Below are positions 36,938 through 45,840 of a DNA stretch of 64,000 nucleotides, one piece after another. Position 1 is the first letter of the stretch. Each line of letters starts with the position of its first letter. The notes below the pieces were generated by a model, which did not search any database, was not told the origin of the DNA, and saw only the letters and a list, made by a program, of their open reading frames with translations. Made by a program: the position numbers and the translations under genes. This DNA comes from Hyphomicrobium facile (lineage in GTDB: Bacteria; Pseudomonadota; Alphaproteobacteria; Rhizobiales; Hyphomicrobiaceae), in NCBI RefSeq assembly GCF_900116175.1, contig NZ_FPCH01000001.1, positions 870,501-934,500 on the forward strand, given 5' to 3'.

Positions 36938-37735
36938 TCAGGTTACGAGGCGCGCGTAGCCCTCGGCGATGGTTTCATCGAGCAGGCGTTTGTATTCGCC
37001 ATAGGCCGGGTTCTTCGGCGTCACCTCGCCGAAGGCATCGGCATCGAAGTTTTCGCGCTGGGCGTAGAGTATCGGCGTCGCGACCGGGATGAAGGTTGCG
37101 CGTTGCTTGTTCAGCGTCGTGATGATGCCGCGCATCTCGCCGGCGCGATCGAGTTGCGAGACGACGACCATCCGCATCGCGCCCTTGGTCAGCGAGACGA
37201 GGTGGATGAAACTCGACGAGGCCGGGATGTAGAGCCGGCCGCGATGGGCGTAAGGAGCGTCCGGCCGGTCGCGTTCCTGAAAGAGAAGGCTCGGCCACTC
37301 CGCGTCCCAGGCGATATCGGTGCGATAGGCGATAATCGTGTCGGCCAGCGAGAACGATCGTCTGAGCGTCAGATAACTGCCGATGTAATGGTCGACGGCG
37401 GCGCGCGTGTAGGCCCCCATATAAATGGGCGCGATACCGCCGCCGTTGCCTCTCAGCTCCAGCGGTCCGCCCGCGCTTTCGAGCGCAACGGACTCGCCAT
37501 GCCAGGCGTCGCGGAGGCCGTGAAAATCGAGGCCCAAAACCATGCAGACGTCGAACAGCGTTTGATCGCGTACGGAGCGTCCGCCGAGGAGATTCTGAAT
37601 TGTTTTTTCATGGCAATCGGCAGCGTCGGCCAGTTCAGCCTGCGTCAGCTTCTTTTCGACCATTGCCGTCTTGATGCGCTCGAGCGCCTCGGGGCGAGTG
37701 GTGGCGGGCGCAGGCTGGGCGACAGCTTTCTTCAT
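36938..37735 (-). CDS. XRE-family transcriptional regulator with C-terminal sensor domain
   Basis: A 265-residue protein if started at ATG 37735. An N-terminal helix-turn-helix (about 18-65: IKTAMVEKKLTQAELADAA, KTIQNLLGGRSV) is followed by a C-terminal domain (about 95-265) with YTRAAVDHYIGSYLTLRRSF, which may sense a ligand. The frame is open 47 codons further upstream, but that part is Pro/Arg-rich and unlike a regulator. Target unknown; the divergent LprI-like gene is the nearest candidate. Confidence 0.8.
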   Translation of the reverse strand: MKKAVAQPAPATTRPEALERIKTAMVEKKLTQAELADAADCHEKTIQNLLGGRSVRDQTLFDVCMVLGLDFHGLRDAWHGESVALESAGGPLELRGNGGGIAPIYMGAYTRAAVDHYIGSYLTLRRSFSLADTIIAYRTDIAWDAEWPSLLFQERDRPDAPYAHRGRLYIPASSSFIHLVSLTKGAMRMVVVSQLDRAGEMRGIITTLNKQRATFIPVATPILYAQRENFDADAFGEVTPKNPAYGEYKRLLDETIAEGYARLVT

Positions 37736-37968
37736 TGGCCGCTTGGTTTTGAAGCCGGGCGACGGACGTCGCCGGTGCGGGAAAATACCGATTTTTTCCG
37801 GTAAGACGCAATCGGAATCCGGGTGCAATAACCCGGCTTCCTCCCATTGCCGCCAAGTGGCGCTTAACGGCCTCACGTTTCCAGACCGGTTTCAGCATTG
37901 TCGGGATGTCCACCGCTGGGGTGGGCGTCCCGCGCCAAGAGACGCGCGAAAACTTAGGAAATGGGCAC

Positions 37969-38367
37969 ATGTCGGAAGCAATCATATACAAGTCGGGAAC
38001 TTCGAAGTTGGCGGCAGCAGTTTCGGTTGGGTCGCTGCTTGCGCTCGCCATCATCGCCGGTGCGGTTCGCCCGGCAGCCGCACAGGAATTCGATTGCCAG
38101 CGCGCGCGTACGGCGTCCGAGCGGACGATTTGCAGAAGCGACCGGCTGGCCGGGCTCGACGAGCGGATGAACGCTTTATATTCCGAGTTGAAGGCGGCGT
38201 ACGACAATCGCTATCAGCGCAACGATTTGAAGATGTACCAGCGCCGGTTTCTGGATGCCCGCGATAGCTGCGGCCGGGACATTGATTGCATCAGGGGCGC
38301 TTATCTCGACCAGATCAGCGTGCTGGAATCCCGTCTCGAGCAGGCTTACCGGCGCAGTGAGCGCTGA
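37969..38367 (+). CDS. Exported LprI-family protein (DUF1311)
   Basis: A 132-residue protein with a signal peptide (about 1-39, AAAQ). The mature part begins FDCQRARTASERTICRS and continues LAGLDERMNALYSELK, with four Cys, the DUF1311/LprI pattern of lysozyme-inhibitor-like proteins. ATG 37969 has AGGAA 8 nt upstream. An inhibitor role is inferred from the family and is weakly founded for distant members. Confidence 0.82.
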   Translation: MSEAIIYKSGTSKLAAAVSVGSLLALAIIAGAVRPAAAQEFDCQRARTASERTICRSDRLAGLDERMNALYSELKAAYDNRYQRNDLKMYQRRFLDARDSCGRDIDCIRGAYLDQISVLESRLEQAYRRSER

Positions 38368-38407
38368 GCGACCTTCCCCCCGCGCAAACTTCCCCAAGCG
38401 AACCGGC

Positions 38408-39010
38408 TTAGCGGTCGAGAACCTCAAGATTGACAGCCGCTAAGCCCATGCCGGTCATGCCGAGGTCTTCGGCGGCTTTCGTGGACAGGTCGATGACGCG
38501 GCCCGGCTTGAAGGGGCCGCGGTCGTTGATGCGAACGACGACGCTATCGCCGTTATCGACCCTCGTGACGCGGACGCGCGTGCCGAAGGGGAGCGTCCGG
38601 TGTGCGGCGGTCATATCTTGCGGGTTGAAGGCTTCCCCCGTCGCGGTTCGTTCGCCTTTTCCGTAGTAAGACGCGATGCCCTTGAGGGCGTGCCCCGTTC
38701 CGGCCGGGTCGGGGCCGTGAAGGCCGTAAGGTTGTTCGCCGATCGGCGCTGCGGCGGCAACAGGTTGCTTGGCGCTGGCGAAGGATGGCTTTGCGATCGT
38801 TATTTTCGCCTGCCAGTGATCGAATGTGCCCACTGGGCGGGCTGGAGCCGTCACCGTGGTCCAATGGCTGTTCGCCTCGGCCTTAGTTGCCGGGCCCGAC
38901 AGATCTTCGGCCAGTGATTGGGCTTCCGATGGGGTTCCCCCGGCGAGCGAGGCCAGACCGACTATCCATACGGCAACACATGCCAAACAAATGCTTCGGC
39001 GCACGCACAT
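38408..39010 (-). CDS. rlpA: RlpA-like lytic transglycosylase, catalytic-type copy
   Basis: A 200-residue exported protein with a signal peptide (about 1-31). A linker leads to a double-psi beta-barrel (about 108-200): GIASYYGKGERTATGEAFN, MTAAHRTLPFGTRVRV and INDRGPFKPGRVIDLS. The Glu in GEAF, the His in TAAHR and the Asp in INDRGP match residues considered important in Pseudomonas RlpA, which cleaves denuded glycan strands at division sites. No SPOR domain. It follows the second rlpA copy on the same strand, after a terminator. Confidence 0.9.
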   Translation of the reverse strand: MCVRRSICLACVAVWIVGLASLAGGTPSEAQSLAEDLSGPATKAEANSHWTTVTAPARPVGTFDHWQAKITIAKPSFASAKQPVAAAAPIGEQPYGLHGPDPAGTGHALKGIASYYGKGERTATGEAFNPQDMTAAHRTLPFGTRVRVTRVDNGDSVVVRINDRGPFKPGRVIDLSTKAAEDLGMTGMGLAAVNLEVLDR

Positions 39011-39060
39011 CCCCCCGGATACTCCCCTAGCGCCGAGGACTATGGTGATTCGGATGGCGG

Positions 39061-39098
39061 AAAAACGTCGGGAGGCGCTGGTTGCCCAACGCCTCCCG
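39061..39098 (-). terminator. Terminator downstream of the second rlpA copy
   Basis: On the minus strand CGGGAGGCG (39098-39090) pairs with CGCCTCCCG (39077-39069) across a 12-nt loop, followed by ACG and TTTTT (39065-39061). It insulates the two rlpA genes from each other. Confidence 0.85.
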
Positions 39099-39125
39099 AT
39101 GCTTATTCAAAGATAACGCTCAGGC

Positions 39126-39614
39126 TCAGCTGCGGCCGAGAACCTCGAGCGAGACCCGGGCCAGGCCGGCTCCGGTCATGTTGATCTGCCGGGCGGCGCC
39201 GCGCGACAGGTCGATGACGCGGCCGCCGACGAAGGGACCACGGTCATTGATGGTGACAACGACCGACTGGCCGTTCGACTGGTTCGTGACGCGAACGCGC
39301 GTTCCGAACGGAAGCGTGCGGTGAGCGGCCGTCATGCCCTCGGGGTTGAAGCGGGCGCCCGAAGCGGTCTTCTGGCCCTGCCAGTAGTAAGATGCGACGC
39401 CGTGCGAACCGCCGCTGCCCCCAACAGACTTGCGGGCGGCGACTTTCTTGGTGGCCTTGCGGCCGGAAACGTGGGCGTGCTTCTGGTTGGAAGCCTTGTG
39501 GTACGAGGTCTTGTGGTACGTCGCCTTGTGGTGCGACGAGGCCGCCATTGCAGGGACGGTTGCTGCCGTAACCCCAGCGAACGCGAACGCGGCGATCGCA
39601 ATCGTTGAACGCAT
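39126..39614 (-). CDS. RlpA paralogue with His/Lys-rich linker and altered active site
   Basis: A 162-residue exported protein. The signal peptide (about 1-24) is followed by a His/Lys/Ser/Tyr-rich linker (KATYHKTSYHKASNQKHAH region) and an RlpA double-psi barrel (about 70-162). The barrel keeps TAAHRTLPFGTRVRV and INDRGPF but reads TASGARFN where catalytic-type copies have GExF: the Glu is Ala. It may bind glycan without cleaving it, and the linker could bind metal or anionic polymers; both are inference. Ribosome binding site AAGGAG lies inside a hairpin. Confidence 0.88.
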   Translation of the reverse strand: MRSTIAIAAFAFAGVTAATVPAMAASSHHKATYHKTSYHKASNQKHAHVSGRKATKKVAARKSVGGSGGSHGVASYYWQGQKTASGARFNPEGMTAAHRTLPFGTRVRVTNQSNGQSVVVTINDRGPFVGGRVIDLSRGAARQINMTGAGLARVSLEVLGRS

Positions 39615-39620
39615 AGTTCA

Positions 39621-39636
39621 CTCCTTGTTAAAGGAG
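39621..39636 (-). promoter_or_regulatory. Hairpin occluding the Shine-Dalgarno of the rlpA paralogue
   Basis: CTCCTT (39621-39626) and AAGGAG (39631-39636) form a 6-bp stem with a 4-nt loop. In the minus-strand mRNA the AAGGAG read from 39626 to 39621 is the binding site for the start at 39614, so folding would mask it. Confidence 0.4.
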
Positions 39637-40229
39637 CAGCAGTGGTTCGGGTCGAATGAGCGGTTTCCCCCGCCCGCGGCACGCCACCAGGCGACCACGG
39701 GGCAACCGCTTCGGAAGCGGCACCGTCGTTAATGTTGGGAGAGAGTAGCTCTTAAGTCGAATGACCCCCTGTGACCCGTTACAGAACTCCAGAACCTAGT
39801 TCTTCCTGCTGCCCGTGCTAACCGGGGTCTCCCCCCGTCCTGGCCGGGCACAACGAGCACCCTGTGGATAAGAGGTCAACCCATGGCAGATACCACCTTT
39901 TAACCATAATCGGTAAGTTACGGAAAATTATAAGTTATTTTGAGTGCACTTTTAGGTTGCGCGACGCCAGGTCGCAGAATTGGACGCGCGTTAAGGGAAC
40001 GAAGATCGCGGCAGGGGGGTGACGCCACAAAATCTCGACTGTTCAATCCTCTAGAGCAGCGGCGGCTTTCGTTACTCTGCATACGCCATTTTCAACGTTT
40101 CGGTCGGCGCGCTCGTCATCCGTTGCTCGCCACTCGATCCATTGAAGGGTTCACATTGATCGAGCCTGTCGCGGGTATAGCTTCGGCTGCTTTTTGTGCG
40201 TGGGACTGGACTTCGAGCGTGAGACAGAG
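39637..40229. other. Gap between rlpA paralogue and chrA
   Basis: About 590 bp with no convincing gene. It is AT-richer around 39890-39960. A plus-strand frame at 39940-40266 has no ribosome binding site and a composition unlike its neighbours. Promoters for both divergent genes should lie here; none can be called with confidence. Confidence 0.4.
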
Positions 40230-41558
40230 ATGGGCGACCACGAACCAGTGCGGGCTCGCCCAATAGAGCCCGCAGCCAATCCATCGTTCGGCGAGGCGCT
40301 GCGCGTCTTTGCGCAGATCGGTCTGTTGTCATTCGGAGGGCCGGCCGGGCAGATCGCCATGATGCACCGGGTGCTCGTCGAGCAAAAGAAATGGATCGAT
40401 GAGGCGACCTACTTGCTGGCGCTCAATTTCTGCACGCTTCTGCCTGGCCCTGAGGCTATGCAACTCGCGACGTATTCCGGATGGAGACTGCACGGGACAC
40501 GCGGCGGGCTGGCTGCGGGCCTGTTGTTCGTCGCGCCGGGCGCGCTGGTCATTCTGGCGCTTGCCGCTCTTTACGCGTCGTTCGGGAACGTGCCGGTCGT
40601 CGTTACCGTGTTCACCGGGATCAAGGCGGCCGTCCTTGCCATCGTTGTCGAGGCGCTGATCAGGATTGCGCGGCGATCGCTGGCGGGACGCGTCGAGTGG
40701 TTGATCGCGGCCTTTTCGTTCGCGGCCATTTTCTTTTTCCACGTGCCGTTTCCGATGATCATTCTCGCCGCCGGGCTATTCGGCTACTGGCGCAATGCCC
40801 CTGCGAGGGATAGTGCGGCGGCATCACCCGTCCCGGCCGTGGCGGTTCCGCTCGCTTCGACGGCGAGGGTGATCGGCATTTGGTTCGCGATCTGGACGCT
40901 GCCGCTGTTGGCGGTGGCGATGACGTTCGGGTTCGATCACGTCCTCAGCCAGCTGGCGCTGTTCTTCTCGAAGCTGGCGGTCGTCACTTTCGGCGGCGCG
41001 TATGCGGTCCTTGCCTACATGGCGCAGCAGGTGGTCGAGGGTTACGGCTGGTTGAAGCCGGACGAGATGCTCGATGGGCTGGGGCTTGCGGAGACGACGC
41101 CGGGTCCGTTGATCCTGGTCACGGAGTTCGTGGGATTTCTCGCAGCGGCCAGGCACGGCGGGGAGACATCACTCCTGTTCGGTGTCCTCGGCGCGGCTGT
41201 CACGCTCTGGGCGACGTTCGTGCCGTGCTTTCTCTACGTGTTCGCGGGCGCTCCCTACGTCGAGTGGTTGAAGTCGGCGCCGAAACTCAAGTCTTCGTTG
41301 TCGGCCATTACGGCGGCGGTGGTCGGGGTGATTTTCAACCTGTCGCTGTGGTTTTCGCTGCACGTCCTCTTTCGGGCGCGTTTCGAGGTGGCGGCGTGGC
41401 CGCTCCGTTTCGAGGTGCCCGAAATCACGAGCCTCGATCCCGCGGCGTTGACGCTCGGCATCCTCGCCGCGCTTCTCCTCTTCGTGCTGCGTGCGGGGAT
41501 CGTGACGACGCTCGGCGTTTCAGCAGCTGCTTCGCTGTTGCTGGCGCTTCTCGGCTGA
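40230..41558 (+). CDS. chrA: Chromate efflux transporter ChrA
   Basis: A 442-residue membrane protein made of two homologous CHR halves, each beginning with an FGGP/FGGA-type segment: LLSFGGPAGQIAMMHRVLVEQKKWI and VVTFGGAYAVLAYMAQQVVEGYGWL. LLPGPEAMQLATYSGW and ETTPGPLILVTEFVGF are the paired signatures following each. About 10-12 helices. It exports chromate. ATG 40230 is preferred over TTG 40194, which adds a non-conserved tail. It is convergent with corA, with a 2-bp gap. Confidence 0.93.
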   Translation: MGDHEPVRARPIEPAANPSFGEALRVFAQIGLLSFGGPAGQIAMMHRVLVEQKKWIDEATYLLALNFCTLLPGPEAMQLATYSGWRLHGTRGGLAAGLLFVAPGALVILALAALYASFGNVPVVVTVFTGIKAAVLAIVVEALIRIARRSLAGRVEWLIAAFSFAAIFFFHVPFPMIILAAGLFGYWRNAPARDSAAASPVPAVAVPLASTARVIGIWFAIWTLPLLAVAMTFGFDHVLSQLALFFSKLAVVTFGGAYAVLAYMAQQVVEGYGWLKPDEMLDGLGLAETTPGPLILVTEFVGFLAAARHGGETSLLFGVLGAAVTLWATFVPCFLYVFAGAPYVEWLKSAPKLKSSLSAITAAVVGVIFNLSLWFSLHVLFRARFEVAAWPLRFEVPEITSLDPAALTLGILAALLLFVLRAGIVTTLGVSAAASLLLALLG

Positions 41559-41560
41559 GG

Positions 41561-42532
41561 TCAGAGCCATCCCTTTCTTTTGAAATAGAGGTAGGGGATG
41601 AGGGCTGCGAAAAACATCAGAAAGAGCGCCATCGGATAGCCCCAGGGCTGTTCGAGCTCGGGCATGTTCTTGAAGTTCATGCCGTAGATCGATGCGACCA
41701 GAGTCGGCGGCATCAGCATGACCGCCATGACCGAGAACAGCTTGATGATCTGGTTTTGCTCGGTCGAAATCATGCCGAGAGTGGCGTCGAGCAGAAAGCT
41801 CGTACGGGCCGATAGAAAGCGCATGCTCTCCATGAGCGACAGGATATCGTGATTGGCCGCTTCGATCCGTGCCAGCACGCGGGTGTCGTCTTTGCGCTCG
41901 CGCGCGGCGTTCGCAAAGTAGAGCGAGAGCCGATGCAGAGACATCGCGCTTTCCTGCGCTCTGGAGGTTATGTCGCCTTCCTTGCCGACCGATTTGAGAA
42001 GGACGTCCAGGCGGCGGTTCTGGGGCCTGCGGCTCGCAGTGGTTTGTCCGAACACGAGTGGCGCCATGCGTTCGACCTCGTCCTGGACGCGCTCGATGAG
42101 ATCGGCTTCCCGTTCGATCAGCATTTCCAACAGGCCGATCATCACGCCTGGCCCCGTTACGCAGTCGACATCGCCCTTGGCGGCTCTCGCGATGTAAATC
42201 GGGAATGCTCGCGGTTCGGCGTAGCGCACGGTGACGAGGTTGTTGCGGAAGAGGATGAAGGTGACGACGGACGTCATTGGCACGCCCTGCTCGCTGTTGT
42301 GCAGGATAATGCTCGTCATGTAGTAGGCGCCGTTCTCGGTATAGAAACGGTTCGAGGCCTCGATCTCGCGCATCTCCGACCGCGTCGGCACCTCTATGCC
42401 GAGCGCCTTCTCGATGAACTTGTCCTCATCTTCCTTCGGGTCGATCAGGTCGATCCAGACGGCCGTCGTGATATCCCCGAATGTGCCTCGCGGTACCAAT
42501 TTCTCGCCAACTGCGTCATACACCGTGATCAT
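41561..42532 (-). CDS. corA: CorA-type magnesium/divalent cation transporter
   Basis: A 323-residue protein with a large N-terminal cytoplasmic domain and two C-terminal helices (about 262-282 and 297-317). YGMNF (283-287) is the CorA signature at the end of TM1. The final KRKGWL is the usual basic C-terminus. It mediates Mg2+ (or Co2+/Ni2+) uptake. ATG 42532 is chosen because it begins MITVYDAVGEKLV, as in other members; the frame is open 33 codons further upstream. Confidence 0.93.
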   Translation of the reverse strand: MITVYDAVGEKLVPRGTFGDITTAVWIDLIDPKEDEDKFIEKALGIEVPTRSEMREIEASNRFYTENGAYYMTSIILHNSEQGVPMTSVVTFILFRNNLVTVRYAEPRAFPIYIARAAKGDVDCVTGPGVMIGLLEMLIEREADLIERVQDEVERMAPLVFGQTTASRRPQNRRLDVLLKSVGKEGDITSRAQESAMSLHRLSLYFANAARERKDDTRVLARIEAANHDILSLMESMRFLSARTSFLLDATLGMISTEQNQIIKLFSVMAVMLMPPTLVASIYGMNFKNMPELEQPWGYPMALFLMFFAALIPYLYFKRKGWL

Positions 42533-42714
42533 TGTGCGTCGACCTTTTTGGATTCGCGTCTTTCTCAATTGCCGGCGGCCCGGCGGCTGGATCGGCCGCC
42601 CAGCCATTTCACGTCGTTCGGCGCCGGACAATCCCGTAAGGTCTAAGCTTGGTGGATGAGGTTTGTTGCAGCGAGACTCTCTAAGTGTGACAATTCAGTC
42701 TCAAAGGAGGCTAC

Positions 42715-43026
42715 ATGGCTCTACGATGGATCGCCGGGATCGGTGGCAGCGTCGCGCTCTTATCAGTGGGATTGGCGCTTCCTGCGGAGGCGAAGATCGC
42801 GTGCAACAAGGGTTATCAGCAGGTGCAGGGCCGGTGGCTGGCGACGCCGTATTGCCAGGACCAGTACGTCGCTCAGGTGGCGCACGACTACGGGTTCAAG
42901 GCTTCGCCCGACAGGGTTCGCAACGATCCGCTGTTCAAGCAACACCTTTGCCGGTTCATCGGACAGGACATCCGCATCAAGGAGTCGTGCGACGAGGTCA
43001 GTCCGTCGGTGCGCGGACGCTTTTAG
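42715..43026 (+). CDS. Small exported Cys-containing protein
   Basis: A 103-residue protein with a signal peptide (about 1-26, PAEAK). The mature part has four Cys (IACNKGYQ, TPYCQD, HLCRF, ESCDE), probably two disulfides, and no family I recognise. A strong binding site AAAGGAGG lies 6 nt before ATG 42715. It is divergent from corA. Confidence 0.75.
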   Translation: MALRWIAGIGGSVALLSVGLALPAEAKIACNKGYQQVQGRWLATPYCQDQYVAQVAHDYGFKASPDRVRNDPLFKQHLCRFIGQDIRIKESCDEVSPSVRGRF

Positions 43027-43050
43027 TGAGAGTGAGGATTTCGGTGATGT

Positions 43051-43081
43051 GGTGATCATCGCTGCAATCGCGACGATCACC
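43051..43081. other. Hairpin between convergent small-protein and bactofilin genes
   Basis: GGTGATCATCG (43051-43061) pairs with CGACGATCACC (43071-43081) with one mismatch. No T-run is seen on either strand; it may be a weak terminator or barrier. Confidence 0.35.
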
Positions 43082-43103
43082 GGCATCGGATGAGGGCCCG
43101 ATC

Positions 43104-43598
43104 TTAGGTGAGGTCGGGCGTGACCTCGCCAACGTCCTTGGCGCGGCGGACGCTGCCGTCGAATTGCGCGCCTTCGTCAATCGAGAGCGTCTGCTTGACG
43201 ATGTCGCCATCGACACGCGATGTCGCGTTGAGGTTGACCGAGGTGCCTTTGAGGGCGCCGCTGACTTCGCCTTGCACCGTGATGGTGCGAGCCGTGATGG
43301 TGCCTACAACACTTCCCGTTTCGCCGACCGTCACGGCTTCGCCGTGCACATCGCCCTGGATATGTCCGGCAATGAGAAGCGAGCCTTTGGTTTTGATAAC
43401 GAGCTGCTGACCGGCAATCGTGATGTCCTGCCCGAGGACCGACGTCGGTGCGTCGATCACTGATCCCGACTGCTGAAGCGGGGAGCCGAAAAGCGGCGGA
43501 GCCGGAGTTTTCATCTGTGGTATCGGCTGCTGTTGCGGTGTGAGTGTCTTGACTGGCTCAGGGCCACGAATATCCGGCGTCGCTACGCGGTTGAACAT
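43104..43598 (-). CDS. Bactofilin (polymer-forming cytoskeletal protein)
   Basis: A 164-residue protein. A flexible Pro/Gln-rich N-terminus (1-50) precedes a beta-helical bactofilin domain (about 52-150), seen in the regular pattern SVLGQDITIAGQQLVI, LLIAGHIQGDVHGEAVTVG, GSVVGTITARTITVQGEVSG and SRVDGDIVKQTLSIDEGA. Bactofilins polymerise without nucleotide and organise cell shape or stalk and bud growth. In a budding, prosthecate relative a role in polar morphology is plausible (inference). A GGGGGT site lies 6 nt before ATG 43598. Confidence 0.92.
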   Translation of the reverse strand: MFNRVATPDIRGPEPVKTLTPQQQPIPQMKTPAPPLFGSPLQQSGSVIDAPTSVLGQDITIAGQQLVIKTKGSLLIAGHIQGDVHGEAVTVGETGSVVGTITARTITVQGEVSGALKGTSVNLNATSRVDGDIVKQTLSIDEGAQFDGSVRRAKDVGEVTPDLT

Positions 43599-43763
43599 CT
43601 GACTACCCCCAAAGAAAAAGAACTGCTGTCGCCCGTCCCGCTACCGCAGCCTAATCACTGTACTTGGGGTACATTATGGCCAAGTTGGCATATGTGCCAG
43701 CCTAGTTTCACTGCGCTGCGAAAAACCTTTTTTGCGGAAGATTATTAACGTCACGCTTTGCCC

Positions 43764-43797
43764 AAAAAGCGAGCGGGCCGCCTCATGGACGGCCCGC
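43764..43797 (-). terminator. Terminator of the His/Arg-rich secreted protein gene
   Basis: On the minus strand GCGGGCCG (43797-43790) pairs with CGGCCCGC (43780-43773) across 9 nt, followed by TCGC and TTTTT (43768-43764). It lies about 30 bp after the stop at 43828. Confidence 0.85.
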
Positions 43798-43827
43798 GCG
43801 AAAAACATTTTCAATCGACCGCGAGAG

Positions 43828-44154
43828 CTATCTGTACAGGTCTACGAACGGTGCAACGATGTGCTTGCCGTGACGGTCCTTGTAGACGTGCACGAAGGGT
43901 GCATCGACGACTGTTCTGCGACCGCTTTCTACGCGTGTGAACGGCGCATGCACGACATGGCGACCACGATTGCGGTAGTGGCGATGCTGATGCCGATAGC
44001 GACGGTCGTCGCCGCGGTAATCCACGTGAACGAGGCTGGTGGATGCTTCGCCTGCAGGCTTCGCGAGTGTCATCGCGTTGGCTTGGGATACGGACAGCGC
44101 GACCGAGCCCAGCACCGCGGCAATGGTTAGCGCGGGGCAGAAAAATGCCGTCAT
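43828..44154 (-). CDS. Small exported His/Arg-rich protein
   Basis: A 108-residue protein with a signal peptide (about 1-27, QANAM). The mature part is rich in His, Arg and Tyr (RRYRHQHRHYRNRGRHVV) and has repeated V.APF.xV elements (VVHAPFTRVE, VVDAPFVHVY, IVAPFVDLY) suggesting three short beta units. No family recognised. It has its own terminator and is divergent from the polysaccharide deacetylase gene. Confidence 0.75.
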   Translation of the reverse strand: MTAFFCPALTIAAVLGSVALSVSQANAMTLAKPAGEASTSLVHVDYRGDDRRYRHQHRHYRNRGRHVVHAPFTRVESGRRTVVDAPFVHVYKDRHGKHIVAPFVDLYR

Positions 44155-44377
44155 CAGATACTCACTTCATTTCTGTTTGTAGGTCATTGAAACTAAGGGC
44201 CATTCATTTCGAGTGCAACTCAGGTTCGACAAACGTCCGACTCATGCAACACTTATGCTGAACCTGAGCCTGGGTAGTGAAGCCAGAAAGCGACGTGCTC
44301 GTCTCAATTTTTCTGTGACGGGCTGCTGCCGCCATTGGAGTCTGCTAGGTTCCGTTAATAAAATAAGGGAGGACAAC

Positions 44378-45766
44378 ATGTTCGTTTGCCGGGTGGCGCT
44401 CTTATTTGGTCTGACGGCACTTTCCGCCGTCCCCGTCGCCTATGCAGCGGATGAGGCAGCCTGTCCTCGCGCGGGCACGCTCGGGGTATCCCGCACCGTC
44501 GAGATCGATACGACCGGCGGCCCTGGCTTCGGCATGGACAATTACAAGGCCTATGACTTTCTGCAGGACAAGGAAGTCATCCTGACCTTCGATGACGGCC
44601 CGCAGAAATACACGACGGAAGCCGTGCTGAAGGCGCTGGGCGATGAATGCGTGAAGGCGACTTTCTTCTCGATCGGAAAGATGGCTCTCGGATATCCTGA
44701 GATCATCCGCGAAGTCGCCAAAGCCGGACATACGGTCGGCACGCACACGTGGAGCCACAAGTCGATCGCCAAGCTCAAGACATTCGACGAAGGCAAGGAT
44801 GAGATCGAGCGTGGCATCAGCGCGGTTCATCGTGCTGTCGGCGGACCGGTCGCGCCGTTCTTCCGCTTTCCGACGCTCGCCGACACGCCGGAGGCCGTTG
44901 CCTATCTCGGCAAACGCAACATCGCGATGTTCTCGACGGACATCGATAGCTTCGATTTCAAACCGCAGACGGCCGATCATCTCGTGAAGTCGCTGATGCA
45001 GAAGCTCGACAAGAGGGGCAAGGGCATCCTCTTGATGCACGACATTCACAAGACGACCGCGAAGGCCGTGCCGCTGATCCTCGCCCAGCTCAAGGCGAAG
45101 GGATACAAAATCGTCCACATGACGGCGAAGGCCCCGCTGACGACGGTTGCGGAATACGATCAAGCCATCGAGAAGGAAGCCAAGGGCTTACCGCAGGTCG
45201 GCGCAGAGCGGCCGGTGTCGAGCATCGTCAAGACGATCGATGGTCCGGCGCCGGCGCCAGAGTCTGCTTCGAACGGTGGAGAGCCCGAAGGACTGCCGGC
45301 TCCGCCCACTCCTGAGGCCCCCTCGACGACGGGTTCGGCGGCTCCGGCTGCTGGTGCCGCGACGCCAGCAGCTCAGGCGTCGCCGCCGCTCCCGGCATTT
45401 CCTACAACGCCTTCGGAGCCGGCGTCCAATCCGGCTCCGGGCAAGCAGTCGGCTGTCGTGCCGATGAAGTCCATCGCCGAGCCGTCTTCGCCGCCATCTC
45501 CGAATGGCCCGGTCGCCGCTGCGACGGGCAGTCTTCCAGCGGCCGACACTGCAGCCGCTTCGCCGACGCATACTGCGGCGGTGAACTTGCAGTCAGAGAC
45601 GCCGTCTCCAGTCAAAACCGTTTCCGGGGCAGGGGCGCAGGAAATTGCGACGGCGAATGCCGCTCCCGCTGCACCGATGATGCCGGTCGAGACGGGGCCG
45701 CAGGAGCCGAAGAAATCGATATCACAGCGCGTGAAGGACGCTTGGGAATATTGGTTCGGGCAGTAA
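44378..45766 (+). CDS. Exported polysaccharide deacetylase (NodB-type CE4)
   Basis: A 462-residue protein with a signal peptide (about 1-23). The NodB domain (about 60-265) has TFDDGP (catalytic and metal Asp72-Asp73), metal histidines His123 and His127 in THTWSH, FRFPTLADT and LLMHDIH. It deacetylates an N-acetylated polysaccharide (peptidoglycan or exopolysaccharide). The C-terminal third is a Pro/Ala/Ser-rich linker of low complexity ending with a short conserved helix (KKSISQRVKDAWEYWFGQ). ATG 44378 has AAGGGAGG upstream; the frame is open earlier without a signal peptide. Confidence 0.92.
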   Translation: MFVCRVALLFGLTALSAVPVAYAADEAACPRAGTLGVSRTVEIDTTGGPGFGMDNYKAYDFLQDKEVILTFDDGPQKYTTEAVLKALGDECVKATFFSIGKMALGYPEIIREVAKAGHTVGTHTWSHKSIAKLKTFDEGKDEIERGISAVHRAVGGPVAPFFRFPTLADTPEAVAYLGKRNIAMFSTDIDSFDFKPQTADHLVKSLMQKLDKRGKGILLMHDIHKTTAKAVPLILAQLKAKGYKIVHMTAKAPLTTVAEYDQAIEKEAKGLPQVGAERPVSSIVKTIDGPAPAPESASNGGEPEGLPAPPTPEAPSTTGSAAPAAGAATPAAQASPPLPAFPTTPSEPASNPAPGKQSAVVPMKSIAEPSSPPSPNGPVAAATGSLPAADTAAASPTHTAAVNLQSETPSPVKTVSGAGAQEIATANAAPAAPMMPVETGPQEPKKSISQRVKDAWEYWFGQ

Positions 45767-45801
45767 TCGCCAGCAGCCGATACAAATCAGCGGCCAGATA
45801 C

Positions 45802-45840
45802 AAAAAAGAAATGGGCGGCGATGCCACCCATTTCTTTTTG
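45802..45840. terminator. Bidirectional-type terminator after the deacetylase gene
   Basis: AAAAAGAAATGGG (45803-45815) pairs with CCCATTTCTTTTT (45827-45839), with GGC/GCC inside the loop. The A/T ends act as U-tracts in either direction. Confidence 0.85.

Noticed and set aside
39940-40266. 108-residue ORF upstream of chrA
   Set aside because: No binding site, overlaps the chrA start, and has no protein-like features.
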